A stretch of 64,000 nt of DNA, from NCBI GenBank assembly GCA_023055425.1, contig JALGPY010000003.1, positions 74,003,491 through 74,067,490 of the forward strand, given 5' to 3'. Below, piece after piece: positions 1 to 10,380 of this stretch. The notes under the pieces were generated by a model. It saw nothing but the letters and a program-made list of their open reading frames with translations, searched no databases and was not told the DNA's origin. The position numbers and the translations under genes were made by a program. This DNA is from Linanthus parryae (lineage: Eukaryota; Streptophyta; Magnoliopsida; Ericales; Polemoniaceae). Within the stretch, counting starts at the first letter, position 1, and each line of letters opens with the position of its first letter.

Positions 1-175
1 GAAACAGTCAAATAATATTCTAAAACAGTGTCAAAACAGATCTCTGACCTCCAGAGGAGGTAGGAAAGACCAAATCCCATATTTGAACTGTACCACCAGA
101 GGAAGTGGATGCAAATAGGGCGTCAGTTTGGGAAACAACTAATCCAGCAATGCATGTAACTCCTTTCTTACGTGA
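1..175 (-). pseudogene. Orphan exon resembling Elongator subunit 2 (ELP2), WD40 repeat
   Basis: Read on the minus strand from 175 down to 23, this gives about 51 codons opening with SRKKGVTCI and continuing with a WD40 blade (FASTSSGGTVQIWDL). The phrase KKGVTCI followed by VSQTDA and FAS-S is what I know from the N-terminal propeller of plant ELP2, the WD40 scaffold subunit of Elongator (tRNA wobble-uridine modification and transcription elongation). A plausible acceptor, a pyrimidine-containing stretch ending in CAG, lies immediately upstream (plus positions 176-178). An in-frame TAG at 20-22 cuts the reading where ELP2 should continue, unless a weak GT donor about 30 bases earlier is used. 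No upstream ELP2 exon was found in the next kilobase or so on the minus strand, so this looks like an orphan or decaying copy. The assignment is fairly firm; whether it is broken is less so, because the window edge hides what follows. Confidence 0.6.
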
Positions 176-1902
176 CTGCGGTACTTGTAAAACGTACATC
201 CACTGCAGAAAGCATTCATGTCAGGCGGAAACACATAGGGAAAAACTTTTAAAGACAGCTTGTAGCATGAATTTAGTCATTCCAATTGAATATGTTCTAG
301 TTTATAACGTATAAGTGTCGATGTGGCTCGAAATGACGCTTAATATTTTCACATTTTTTAACGAATTAGAAAGGTGAGGGTAAGTAGAATTGTCTCTTCC
401 ATTCTTGAAAGATTTCCCAGACTGTACCTCAAAAAGGCTCAGATCTTTCAATGCAAAAAGACTGCGCTGAGACAGACATGGCTGCGAAAAAGAGAGATCA
501 TTATCCCTCCGAATCGCCCCGCCAAAATAAGAAATCAAATCGCAGTCTAAATTGCAACCTTCAGAAAGCTATCATCACAGCCCTCAATGCGGCGCAAAGC
601 AACCACAATAGCAACATAATTTGCAAACCATGTGATATGAACAGTAGCAAGTCTCCTCGATCAAATCTGGAGGGGAATCATCATCGAAGGTAGACGATTC
701 ACAGAGAGACTCAGATGATTCAATGAATTCATACACTTGAAATGGCAACACAAGAGGATCCAAATATAGATACAACTGCAGGTAGGGATGCCGTAATACT
801 CACATGTTGGGCATCGAAAACATCATAATGCAGTCCCTATTCACTAATGAGTTAAAACATATTGTTGATTAGCTATAAAATTTTGCATTTAATTGTTGAA
901 AACTCCTTCATAATTCATAATCTCTACAAGCCAACAATATAATACCAATAATTTTCATGCATGAATCAGTTGTAATTTTAAAAATGATTGGGCAATCACA
1001 GGTCTTAGTTTTCAGTCCCGCAGAAAACTAAAACTAAGACCTCTTTCGTGCTATAGGTTATAGCATCAATAGCACATAAAATTGTTAAAGTGAGCTAGCT
1101 TTCGAACCAAGTAATTATGATTTTTTATCAACCTAGCTTTTGAACCATTGTAGTTGAACTTGAGCAAGATTTTCTTGTCGCGGACAAAAGCATGGCCTTC
1201 ACAGCCATTTAGTCACATTCTTAGACAATGATATCAAACCCAAATCACACTCTTCCCCAATGTGATAAGAGGATCAATTAAGCTATTTCTTGAAGCCAAT
1301 AGAACAAAAATGTTTGAGCTCTGAAATCTTCCCATTCCATCAACTTGATTTCACATTTCTAAGTTCATTCACATATGGGTTTACACTTTTCAGTAACCAA
1401 ACCAGATGAGACACCAGAAGGGCGAAACCTAAGAGTATGTAACTAAATTGACAACAACCCACAACATGAAAATGCGGAACAATTCAAACCCATGAAACAA
1501 TAACAGTCAGTATGCAATAGCGAAATGCATACTCGAAAAAAGAAGGTTCTTACAAAGTGATTAGTGAAAGAGCTGCTAGGGTTTCATAGAACAACCAGAG
1601 AGAAAGCAGCGAGAAGATGAGAGAAGAATGATTTCATTAGGTTACTGAATCGGTTACAAGCAAATTTTATATAGGGCTAATCCAACGGTAGGATTTGTAC
1701 GATCAAGATCTAATGGTAGGAATAATTTAGGGTTTACAGCAACATGGAAAAGACAGAAATGACCCTAACAATCATTTATAATTACAGCAATAATTTGTGA
1801 AGATCCGGGCCTATCTATTGGACTTTAATCTTGATGGGCTTCAATCTGGGCTTTAACCTTGACAGGCTTGGGCTGAATATTTGTGTGGCTTAATGCGCCG
1901 CC
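176..1902. other. Unassigned DNA, no supported gene
   Basis: AT-rich sequence with only short, unrecognised open frames. The one structured item is the 59-base segment at 651-709 that recurs at 2712-2770. From about 1530 to 1900 the sequence abuts the end of a minus-strand copia pol remnant and may include its 3' non-coding part, but no LTR boundary is visible. Confidence 0.5.
651..709. repeat. 59-bp segment duplicated at 2712-2770 (copy 1)
   Basis: By eye about 53 of 59 positions match the copy at 2712-2770, in direct orientation. Both copies stay open on the minus strand in the same frame and read ...FD-DSPPDLIEET, an acidic stretch I do not recognise. Homology appears to fade quickly on either side. 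Confidence 0.7.
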
Positions 1903-2560
1903 TTAAAGTGATGGAGGAGAAGCACCCATAAGTTTACTGCGAAATCCTTCAAATTGTGTTGTAGGCAGGGACTTCGTGAAGAGATCAGCTAACTATTCTG
2001 CACTGGGAAGAAAAGAGACAGTAAGATGCTTAAGAAGAGCTTGTTCTCTAACATAATGATAATCAATTTCGATGTGTTTTGTTCGAGCGTGAAAAATAGG
2101 ATTGTACCTAAGAGCTAAAGCAGAAATATTATCAGTATGTAGTAAAGGAGGATTAGGCAAACAAAAATGTAAATCATGAAAAAGTTGACGAAGCCAAGAG
2201 GATTCCGCAGCAGCAGTGGCCAAGGCCCTGTATTCTGCTTCAGTAGAAGATCGTGAGATGGTGGGTTGTTTCTTGGCAGTCCAATGGATCAGATTGGGCC
2301 CAAAGAACACAACCAGTCCCGTTGTGCTGCGGCGATCGGTTGGATCACCGACCCAAATCCGAATCAGAATAAATTGAAGAGGAAGATGGACTTTTGTGTA
2401 GTGAAGCCCAAATGTTTTTGTACCCTCAAGGTAACTAAGAACACGTTTTGCCCCACTTAAATGGACAGCAGTAGGGGCATGCATAAATTGGCAAAGATGG
2501 TTAACGGCAAATGCAATATCTTGTCGCTGCATTACGATTACGAGGTGAAGGTACCACAAG
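1903..2560 (-). pseudogene. Ty1/copia pol remnant, end of RT and RNase H
   Basis: On the minus strand this reads the C-terminal part of a copia polyprotein. It has the IAFAVNHLCQFMHAPT stretch typical of the end of RT, the RNase H signatures DRRSTTG and STEAEYRALA, the LLHTDN site, and a tail with LADLFTKSLP. An in-frame TAG at 1993-1995 interrupts the reading just before LADLFTK, and the original stop is at 1903-1905. Everything upstream (RT palm, integrase, gag) is missing and the left edge of homology is near 2560, so this is a 5'-truncated dead fragment. The segment encoding the SDAD motif (SYADADW-like in intact copies) is also damaged. Confidence 0.88.
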
Positions 2561-3621
2561 GGTTGAAAGGAAGGAACTGCAACATAACCGCTATGATAGC
2601 ACATGCAACCAGATCGCACCGTGCTTGTGAAACTCTCAGCGAAACCCTAAGAGAAAGAGAATGGGAGACCCGATCGACATAGCCTCGCCAACAGTATAGC
2701 AATTAGCGCTAGTCTCCTCGATTAGATCTGGAGGGGAATCAGCATCGAAGATAGATGTTTCACAGAGAGAACCGGACGAAGAGAGAAGGGTAGCGAGAGA
2801 GAAAGACTACACATGTCTGGAAATGAGCAGAACCAGATGAAGCTTCTCTTCGAAGGTGCATCCGAAAGAAAAAAACAGGGGCATTTCACAACGTAATAAA
2901 TTACAGAAATGCCAAAGGAACCAAGCTGAACATATGCACAACAGACAAAGGGCAAATGAGTCTTTCCAGCCACGTCACAATTAACGAGCCAGCAAATGCC
3001 CCCTCAGTGTTCAGGCGTGGACAAAATGCTGAGGTGGATTGGCAAACCTTTACTTTTATATTAGGAGTTAGATTATGTATGATAACATAATCGGATCGGG
3101 TTTCACGGATCACATAAGTTGTGATCCAAATCCGATTCATTTGGATCGGATCGGATCTGTTCCATTAGAGCCGGGTCATGTCAGATATAACTGACGATAT
3201 CGGATCGGATCGAACTCAATTGTCATCCGTATACCCTAAATACAACTGACAATCCACTCAATTATTCTAATTAACTATTACTCCCACTTACGTAATGTGA
3301 ATATGTGATTAATAATTGGAAATGAGGTTAAACTATATTAACATCCCCTTATAATGTGACTATAATATAGCTGCATACAAAAGATGTTAATACGTACTTG
3401 TTAGACTACGTGATCAACCTCTATATGTATTTAAATATACTATATAAGAAAGTAAATTCAAGATGCAACCAATAAACTCTTCATTATAAGGGTCAGTATA
3501 TTTTTTAAATTATTTTAAGAAGGGTGTGCGCATCGTTCCGATACGCGATACGAAAATCTTACTATCGATACACGATACGTATCAAATTTTGACAACTATG
3601 GGTAGTGGGTTAGAGGGTTAA
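2561..3621. other. Unassigned DNA with GGATCGG-type simple repeats
   Basis: No supported gene. It contains the second copy of the 59-base duplicated segment (2712-2770). At about 3080-3215 there is a run of repeated ATCGGATCGG words with several self-complementary stretches. The rest is AT-rich and featureless to my reading. Confidence 0.45.
2712..2770. repeat. 59-bp segment duplicated at 651-709 (copy 2)
   Basis: Direct repeat of 651-709 with about six mismatches. On the minus strand the frame stays open further than in copy 1 and reads SLCET-IFDADSPPDLIEET. The gene of origin is not recognised. Confidence 0.7.
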
Positions 3622-4002
3622 GGGTGAGTTTGGGAATGCTTCTGTTGCCAGCACAACTGTTTTCCGACAGCAGAATAAGTTTTTGTGTGTTTGGTAAAAA
3701 TAAAATTCCTTCTTTTCCGAACAGTTTATGCTGTCCCACAGTACTTTTCAGGAAGCAAGGGGGGGGGGGGGAGATGCTTTTCCAGAAAATGTTTTTGAGA
3801 CACATGTCATATATTTTTGTCATTTTATCATCTCACAGCAACTTCACAGTTGATTTTACCAAACACAAAATTACTAGATCAATATTTCACAGCACTTTAA
3901 CGTAATATTTACCAAACAACATTTTATCAAAAATTCACAATAGCTTTTTCATAGTGTATACATCAATTTTCTAACAACGCCACAACATTCCCAAACTAGC
4001 TC
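3622..4002. mobile_element. Tourist/PIF-Harbinger-like MITE
   Basis: A 381-base non-coding element bounded by imperfect 13-base terminal inverted repeats, GGGTGAGTTTGGG on the left and the complement of GAGCTAGTTTGGG on the right, with similarity continuing to GAATG. It is flanked by the trinucleotide TAA at 3619-3621 and 4003-4005, the target duplication expected for Harbinger-type elements. It contains a run of G near 3758-3770 and has no coding capacity. Confidence 0.7.
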
Positions 4003-4058
4003 TAAAGGGATGTGTGGGTGTAGGTGGGCTAAGGGTAAAATTCAATAAAATTCGTTTA

Positions 4059-4089
<31 letters not shown>

Positions 4090-4521
4090 CATAAGAAAGA
4101 AAGAGAAAAAGAAATAGAGTGTGAGGCAGTATTGGTACATCACCCCCTAGGTCAGCGAACTCGACATCTCATGATTGTCATCCCATTGCAATGTTAGGGT
4201 CTTGGCCCAGTAATTATTGAAAGTTTGTAATTCTAAAAAAAAGTAAACAATCTTTCAAAGTCAATCTTTAGTGTTCGCCAATTTCTTTTGAGCTACAAAC
4301 AAGCTCACCATCCTTTTGTCGTTGACGAAGGAGATGATGACACTCTCTCTCACCTTTGTACTGTGCAGCTGAATAGCCGATCAACTTCCGTTGCAGATCT
4401 AGTGAGAGTACCATCTTCACAGTCCCCTGACTCACTACTTTGCACTGTTCAACCAAACCCAAGATCAATTTACCTTAGCGGAACCCCAACTTTCACAAAT
4501 CCGCCCCCCCCCCCCCCATTG
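4003..4521. other. Upstream region of the GT14 gene
   Basis: Contains a poly(A) run at about 4066-4089, an A/G-rich stretch and, from about 4290, sequence that stays open in the frame of the downstream gene but has no in-frame ATG before 4522. A run of about 15 C lies at 4503-4517, immediately before the start codon. No clear TATA box could be fixed. Confidence 0.5.
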
Positions 4522-7500
4522 ATGCTGCCGAACGGCACTACGATGATGCACTCGTCGTCGCTGTTAGCAGAGAAGAAATGGCTACTCGCATTATCCACCG
4601 CCGCGATGCTCTCCATCGTCCTCTTCGTTTCCTCAATTTCCAGCTCCAACCCTTCCTACTACATCCGCAATTCCCAAAAACCCTCAACCACCGCCGTCCG
4701 CCGCGGCGACGGCTATCCACCGGCGTTCGCCTACTACATCTCCGGCGAAATGGGTGATGCGGAGAGGATATTCCGGTTGTTGCTGGCTGTGTATCACCCG
4801 CGGAACCGGTACTTGCTGCACGTTGGGGCGGATGGCTCCAAGGACGAGCGGCGCAAACTGGCGGATTTGGTTAAATCGGTGCCGGCGATTAGGGGTTTCC
4901 GGAATGTGGATGTGATGGAGAAGCCTGATCCGGTGACTTATATGGGATCTACAAACGTGGCTGCTGCTTTGCACGCTGCGGCGATACTGTTGAAGATTGA
5001 TGGTGGTTGGGATTGGTTTGTTACTCTTAGTGCATCAGATTATCCTCTGCTTACTCAAGATGGTGAGATACACACTCTGATACTCCTATTATTAGTATTC
5101 ATGTTTTTGACTTTCTATGTTATTTCTGGATTATTGATTATGTGGGTGTTTTTTCCTTTTAGATACCTATCTGCATTGTGTTATTTTTGTTTAGGAACTC
5201 TTGAAGAGTACTGGATATGGCATTTAGGAATGTGATTATGGAGTAGTTTTAGTTTGTTAAAAGAAGGCTGAAGCTCAAAATAGTCTCTTTGAGTTGTTTG
5301 GTTTTGCTATCAACTTCTAATCCCTAAAATGGTAAAACAATGGTTTTTGCAGTTAAGCGCACATGGGCTCAGTCATAAATACGAAATTAGTGCAAAAACG
5401 TTTTACTTCGTAAAATCCCTGTCAACTAAAATTCACCAATATGGAAATTGTAAAGGGTTCTTGTGCTGTTCTAGATTTCAAACTATCTTCCTCTAGCTAA
5501 GCCAATCCCCAACTTGAAAAAGCTTCCCTAAGATCGAACACCAAAGTTCCCTTTCTAGTTAATTTCTCTTCTTTCTTGTGAAGTCTGAGTTCATTGGTTG
5601 TGAAAATGGTAGTCGTAACCTCTTTTGGACGGCTATCTCTGGAAGAGGTGTACACAACAGTGTCAATGGGCTTGGGGAAAGAGAGAAGGGGAGGATACTT
5701 TTTTGTTAGGAAAAAGAGGAACATAGTGTGTGTGTGTGTGGGTGGGTCGGGGGGGGGGGGGGGGGGGGGGGGCTTGTCACTTGTGATGGCTGGCGGCGAT
5801 ACTGTGAAGAACCAAGTGAGACTAGTTGTTGAGCAGTCTCTCCGTTTGTAAACTAGTCTCACTTGGTTCTCCGTTTGGTTGGTTGCAAAACATTTTACCG
5901 TAAAATGTTTTCCCTTGTTTTGTTGTTTTGGTGCTGTTTCGTAGGAGGTAAAATATTTTCCTGTAAAATGTTTTGCCCTCAAATGATGTAAAATGATTTA
6001 CACATTTCAAATCCATAAGCCATTTTTTGGAGAGGGAAGGAGCACAACAGCTCATGCTAACAGCTCCACTCCAGTAACCACCACTACCAACTACCTCCAC
6101 CACTACCCATCACCACCACCCACCTTCTCCGTCACCCATGAATGCCACTGCCGTCACGGCCCACTGTTTAAGAAGTGTCAACCAAACACGAGAAAATAAT
6201 TGCAGAGAAAACTTTTTCACACAAAATATTTTACGCGTAGAATATTTCCCTTGTAAAACATTTTACTGCGAACCAAACAGAGCCTAAGAGTCAAACGCCT
6301 GCCTGCAGACAACCACTTAGCTTAGCTTTCCAAGCAGTGATCTTTGTCTGAATCCGATCTAGAAGGGGCTGAAAACTATCAAAAGAAGGTACTTGTCATA
6401 ATTTTGTTAACGCTGAGGTGTATCTGAGAGTGACACGTACACAAATGTGGGGTCTCGTATGTGAAAACAGAAAGTTTCTGGCCCAGCTTGGAAAAGTTTA
6501 CTATGACAAGTGCTTTGTTCTGTTTGTAATAATGGTAAAGACTAGGGATCTTCCTTCGTGCCTACTGCCTACAGAGGGAGGAGATTAGGCTAAGAGTTTA
6601 TTCTGAAGGAGATTCTATGATCAATAGGTTCAGAAGTTTTATCTGGTTGAATGGTAGCGAAAAGTAGGTGTCAACTCTGAAGTACATTTGTTAAACAAGT
6701 ATCATCCTTGTGTGGCGAAAAACAGGAGCGACAGACAAAGCAATATTGTGACATATGGTTATGAGGTCTTAGGGGCGTAAGAATGTTAACATGATGAGTG
6801 AGCAAAGAAACTGGTTATTTAGTTAGGGTCAGCTTGCTTATACCTAATGTTGTAGCTGCGTGGAAAGCTGATGCGGGTTTTTGTCAAAATCTGTTTTGGT
6901 AAATGTTATACGATAACAGTCATACTGCATATTAGAACTAAGTGTTTAGTAAATGTTGATGGAAACTTTCTGTAGAGAACCAAAAGGATGCTAGAAGAAA
7001 CAGCGGGTCCATTTTTATAAGGTTACTTTTCAAACTCTGTTTTTACACAGTACTTCTGCCTGAAGCATTTACAATTTGTTATATCAGACAACTACTAATA
7101 CATTTGACATAGGCACAAATACGACAACCCAGCCTAATCAGTAATCACCATTGAAGTCCAGTTTTGGTAGTATTTAGATGAATCCTAGGGCATGTCAATG
7201 CCATGGAAGAAGAAAGATAGCATTCTCAGCCTGTGCAAGTGTGCGGACCTGAGTGTGGAATAGTTTTCTTTGAAGCAGGGGGTGAATCATGAATGCACAC
7301 AACTTTGTACGTCTAGTGTAGAATCTCAGGAGTCAGGACGATGCCTATATTCTCGGTGACTATTTTCTTTTGCTATACCCAATTTCTTAGTGCGAGTGTT
7401 TTCTGTTTGTAACAGTGATCTGTCCCTTGCTTTTCATGAGATGGCAGTTTCAGATATAAATCTGAGGACTTGAGCTCATGTTTGAACCCTGTTACATCTG

Positions 7501-9308
7501 TGCTACTTTCTTTTCATGTCCTTGACCTCCTTTTCCAGTTACAACTAAAAATTATTGACACATAACCTACTCTCTGTGACTAAAATTGAGTTAGGTCATT
7601 TGAACCACTCTGTGCGTGCACATTATCTGGAATTCAATCCATTAACAATATTTAAAACATACTCACTTTAGATATGGCTTTTCTTAGGAAATGCACTTAG
7701 CTATGAATGGGGTCTTGGAAAGACAAATGTCCGGGAGCGACTATGACCACTCTTTTACGATCAAGTGCGGCCTAATCTTGGTTCCAATTAACGTAGGTAG
7801 AATTTCGTAAGCACCCAATCTGCTGCGGAAGACAACATAACTTGGCATTCCTGACATAAAACAACACTTCAACAAAAGTACAAGAGAACCTAAGAGTTTA
7901 AGTTCTCTTTAAATAAGAAGCCTTCTCAACTTAAGAGTTGAATTATCCTACAAGCACAGCCCCTTCACACGCTTTTTGAAAAGGGCTGCAATATTTCGCT
8001 ACCTGATGATCATATGGAGGTCCAGCCTAGGTCGCTCCGATCGCCCATTGGATAGATGCCTTTTCATATTAGCCTATTTAGGACCAAAAGACTTGTGCTG
8101 TCCTATGTGCGCCAATGTTTTTCCCTTTCATATATAGTTGCTTCCAGTGGTACTTCAAGTATCACTTGGAAAAATGGTCTTTTAGCTTGGTTCTAGGTAA
8201 ATTTCCATTTGTGTTTCTAGACTCAGCAGCTTTTGTGGTTTCTGAGTGTTGGTATATATTGCTGTCACTTCATTTTTGATAAACTAGGAATCTTGTAACT
8301 GATATCCAATGTTCTTTTCAACAGTGATAATTGCATATCTGCTCTTTTTTGAAATATTACTGTTCGACAGTAATTTTTTTTTTTTTTTTTTTTTTTTTTC
8401 TGTTGTTTTTATATTTCAGATTTATCACACGTGTTTTCATCTATCCGGAGAGACCTCAATTTTATTGATCATACGAGCAACCTTGGATGGAAAGAGTAGG
8501 CAAATCTTTCTCAGTGCAATAATGTAATTCAGATGGACATAACATGAGTTATTGAGTTTATGTTGTTTCGTTTGATGACATTGCAGGAGTCAAAGAGTTC
8601 GTCCCATTGTGGTCGATCCAGGGCTTTATTCAACAAGGAGGAGCCAAATTTTTCATGCCACTCAAAATCGTCCAATGCCTGATGCTTTCAAAGTTTTCAC
8701 AGGCAAATATCTCTTCTTTCGCTTACTATTGCAGCAAAAATTATGTAACAAGAAAAGAACTCCTATGAATTAAAGCATAAAACATTTTTTCAGGTTCACA
8801 ATGGGTTACACTAAGCCGAGGGTTCATGGAGTTTTGTGTCATTGGTTGGGACAACCTCCCTCGCACACTGCTCATGTACTTCAACAATGCAATTTTGCCT
8901 CAAGAAGTATATTTCCAATCCGTCATTTGCAATTCACCAGAGTTCAAGAACACGACTGTGAACAGTGACCTGAGATATCTTACCTGGGACAATCCCCCTA
9001 AGATGGACCCCCTCTTTCTCAAAACATCGGATTATGACCAGATGGTCCAGAGTGGTGCTGCTTTCGCGAGACAATTTCATAAAGATGATCCTGTTCTGGA
9101 TATGGTGGACGAGAAGATCCTGAAACGTGGCCGAAACCAGCCCAGCCCAGGGGTCTGGTGCACTGGTAAGCGACATTGGTGGAGTGAGTCGTGCTCTAAA
9201 TGGGGCAATGTCAATGTCTTGAAGCCAGGGCCTCAAGCACACAAGTTTCAAGTGTCCATGACAAGTCATCTTGATGGCTGGACCTCACAGTCAAACCAAT
9301 GCAAGTGA
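4522..9308 (+). CDS. GT14 family glycosyltransferase (beta-glucuronosyltransferase GlcAT14-like), 4 exons
   Basis: Exons are 4522-5062, 8420-8495, 8587-8702 and 8794-9308 (1248 bases, 415 residues). All junctions keep frame: phase 1, phase 2, phase 1. The protein starts with a short cytosolic tail, then one hydrophobic segment (residues about 20-38) acting as a Golgi signal anchor, then a core-2/I-branching (GT14) domain from about residue 66. Family landmarks are SASDYPLLTQDD, RDLNFIDHTSNLGWK, RPIVVDPGLY, WVTLSRGF, GWDNLPRTLLMYF and TTVNSDLRYLTWDNPP, and a C-terminal cysteine-containing tail. Plant members characterised so far add glucuronic acid to type II arabinogalactan chains of arabinogalactan proteins in the Golgi; that role is inferred from family. 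The length is normal (about 400-450). ATG 4522 is chosen because it is the first in-frame ATG and sits just before the anchor; M8 or M9 are alternatives. Intron 3 uses a GC donor. Intron 1 is 3.4 kb and contains a MITE. The paralogue within the family cannot be named. Confidence 0.93.
5749..5772. repeat. Poly(G) run of 24, after a (GT)n stretch
   Basis: An uninterrupted run of 24 G preceded by a short GT microsatellite, within intron 1 of the GT14 gene. Copy length in such runs is prone to sequencing error. Confidence 0.85.
5808..5870. repeat. Perfect 20-bp inverted repeat with 23-base loop
   Basis: The arm AGAACCAAGTGAGACTAGTT (5808-5827) is exactly complementary to 5851-5870. It abuts the left end of the MITE at 5869, and the loop contains a second copy of the CTCCGTTTG word found at the MITE end. 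It would form a strong hairpin in the intron transcript. Confidence 0.9.
5869..6286. mobile_element. MITE in intron 1 (TIR GGCTCTGTTTGGTT-like)
   Basis: The left end reads CTCCGTTTGGTT followed by words of the ACATTTTAC/GTAAAATG type. The right end is the complement of GGCTCTGTTTGGTTCGC followed by AGTAAAATG. The middle is a CAC/CCA-rich tract. The right two thirds recur at about 50384-50631, including the exact end CAGAGCCTAAG, which defines that terminus. A flanking TAA on the right is compatible with a Harbinger-type target site, but the left duplication is not clear. Confidence 0.65.
8703..8793 (+). other. Intron 3 of the GT14 gene with GC-AG borders
   Basis: Protein homology fixes the junction between KVFT and GSQWVTLS. 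The only donor that keeps that reading is CAG|GCAAAT, a GC donor, joined to the acceptor TTTTTTCAG|GTTCAC. No GT lies close enough to replace it. GC-AG introns are a known minority class spliced by the U2 spliceosome. Confidence 0.8.
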
Positions 9309-9704
9309 AGGGACATCTTACTTGTCAACCACCTGGAAGAGTTAATCTGTGGCTGAAAACAACTCATCTCGAGTGTGCACTTCAGGACTTATCGGTGATG
9401 GCTAAACAGTGTTACATCGTTTCAGGTTTATTTGGCTCATAACTTATTGCAAAAACCCTCTTCCAGTCTTCGCTAGATATGAGAAGTCTTCCACTGTACT
9501 ACCACTTCTGACGATTGTGATGCTTACATTCTTTGTACCAGCTCAATCTTCGTTGCTGAGGATGAGGTTCCAACTCTTGAGCTGCTGTATTGTTTGACAC
9601 TGTTGTTGTACCTTGCATAGGACTATTCATACTATTCATGTAAGATCTTCATCCTGTTGTCTGTAACTTAACCTTAACAGAAAAGTTAATGTATTTCAGC
9701 ATTC

Positions 9705-9705
<1 letters not shown>
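9309..9705 (+). other. 3' region of the GT14 gene
   Basis: Probably 3' UTR and downstream spacer. No other gene is supported. No canonical AATAAA could be assigned with confidence. Confidence 0.4.

Positions 9706-9780
<75 letters not shown>
9706..9780. repeat. (TTA)25 microsatellite
   Basis: Seventy-five uninterrupted bases of TTA. It lies exactly at the edge of the LINE remnant, where the RNase H reading stops. On the LINE strand it reads (TAA)n, so it may have grown from the element's own 3' tail. Confidence 0.95.
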
Positions 9781-9783
<3 letters not shown>

Positions 9784-10380
9784 GGAGGATCCCGCTGAAG
9801 ATCACCTTCCTCGTTTCTAATTGATACTCCAGCTCGTGCAGAACCCATGGCAGCCGACCATGAGCCATAAAAATTGATTTCTGACCATGGCGGTGCTGGC
9901 GCTATCCACCTTGCAGATCTTCTTTGGTATACCTAGTACTTTTCCTCTCCTCCTCGATGTTGTACTCCCTCGCCCGGTCTAGAATGTCCTGAACATCTTG
10001 AATTGAATTTGAACTTTTGTTCTTGTAAAGCAAGTTATTTCCTTGAATACAAGGCGGTGGAAATGACTTTGAGTTGTTTGCTGCAGTTTGAATTGACCAG
10101 GAAATCGAGCCATGCTGCGAAATCTCCTCTAAGTTTATCACAAAACTCAGCTCCAAACAATAGTGACCAGACAACTTCAGTTCTAGAACATTGAAGAAAT
10201 AAATGGGTAGTTGTTCATGAGAGGAACCACAAGTGCAACATTTGTTAGCAACTTGCATTCCCCTTCTTCGCAAATTACTTCCCGCCAGCAGTGAATTGGT
10301 TAGAGCTCGTCAAATAAAGTGGATGTTTTCTGGGGAACTTCTACATCCCATAGCGTTTTGAAGGTACCAGTATATGGAGA
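9781..10380 (-). pseudogene. L1-type LINE remnant: zinc-finger RT tail (zf-RVT) and RNase H start
   Basis: On the minus strand, from 10380 downward, the reading gives LWDVEVPQK, an ALTNSLLAGSNLRRRGMQVANKCC-type stretch split over frames, and TCGSSHEQ. This is the zf-RVT module that follows RT in plant L1-type retrotransposons. Near 9860-9785 a further frame reads INFYGSWSAAMGSARAGVSI, like the start of a LINE RNase H domain. The reading is broken by frame changes and ends at the (TTA)25 run. The upstream part of the same LINE continues at 29349-29720, beyond the inserted copia element. Confidence 0.75.

Larger units (their letters stand above)
5063..8419 (+). other. Intron 1 of the GT14 gene
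   Basis: The donor GTGAGA directly follows the TQD codons and the acceptor is ATATTTCAG after a run of 29 T (about 8371-8399). The intron carries a poly(G) run, a perfect inverted repeat and a MITE between 5749 and 6286. The stretch 6290-8300 shows no supported gene. Confidence 0.88.

Noticed and set aside
5497..6103. Open frames on both strands in GT14 intron 1
   Set aside because: They are translations of poly(G), the MITE and its CCA-rich tract.
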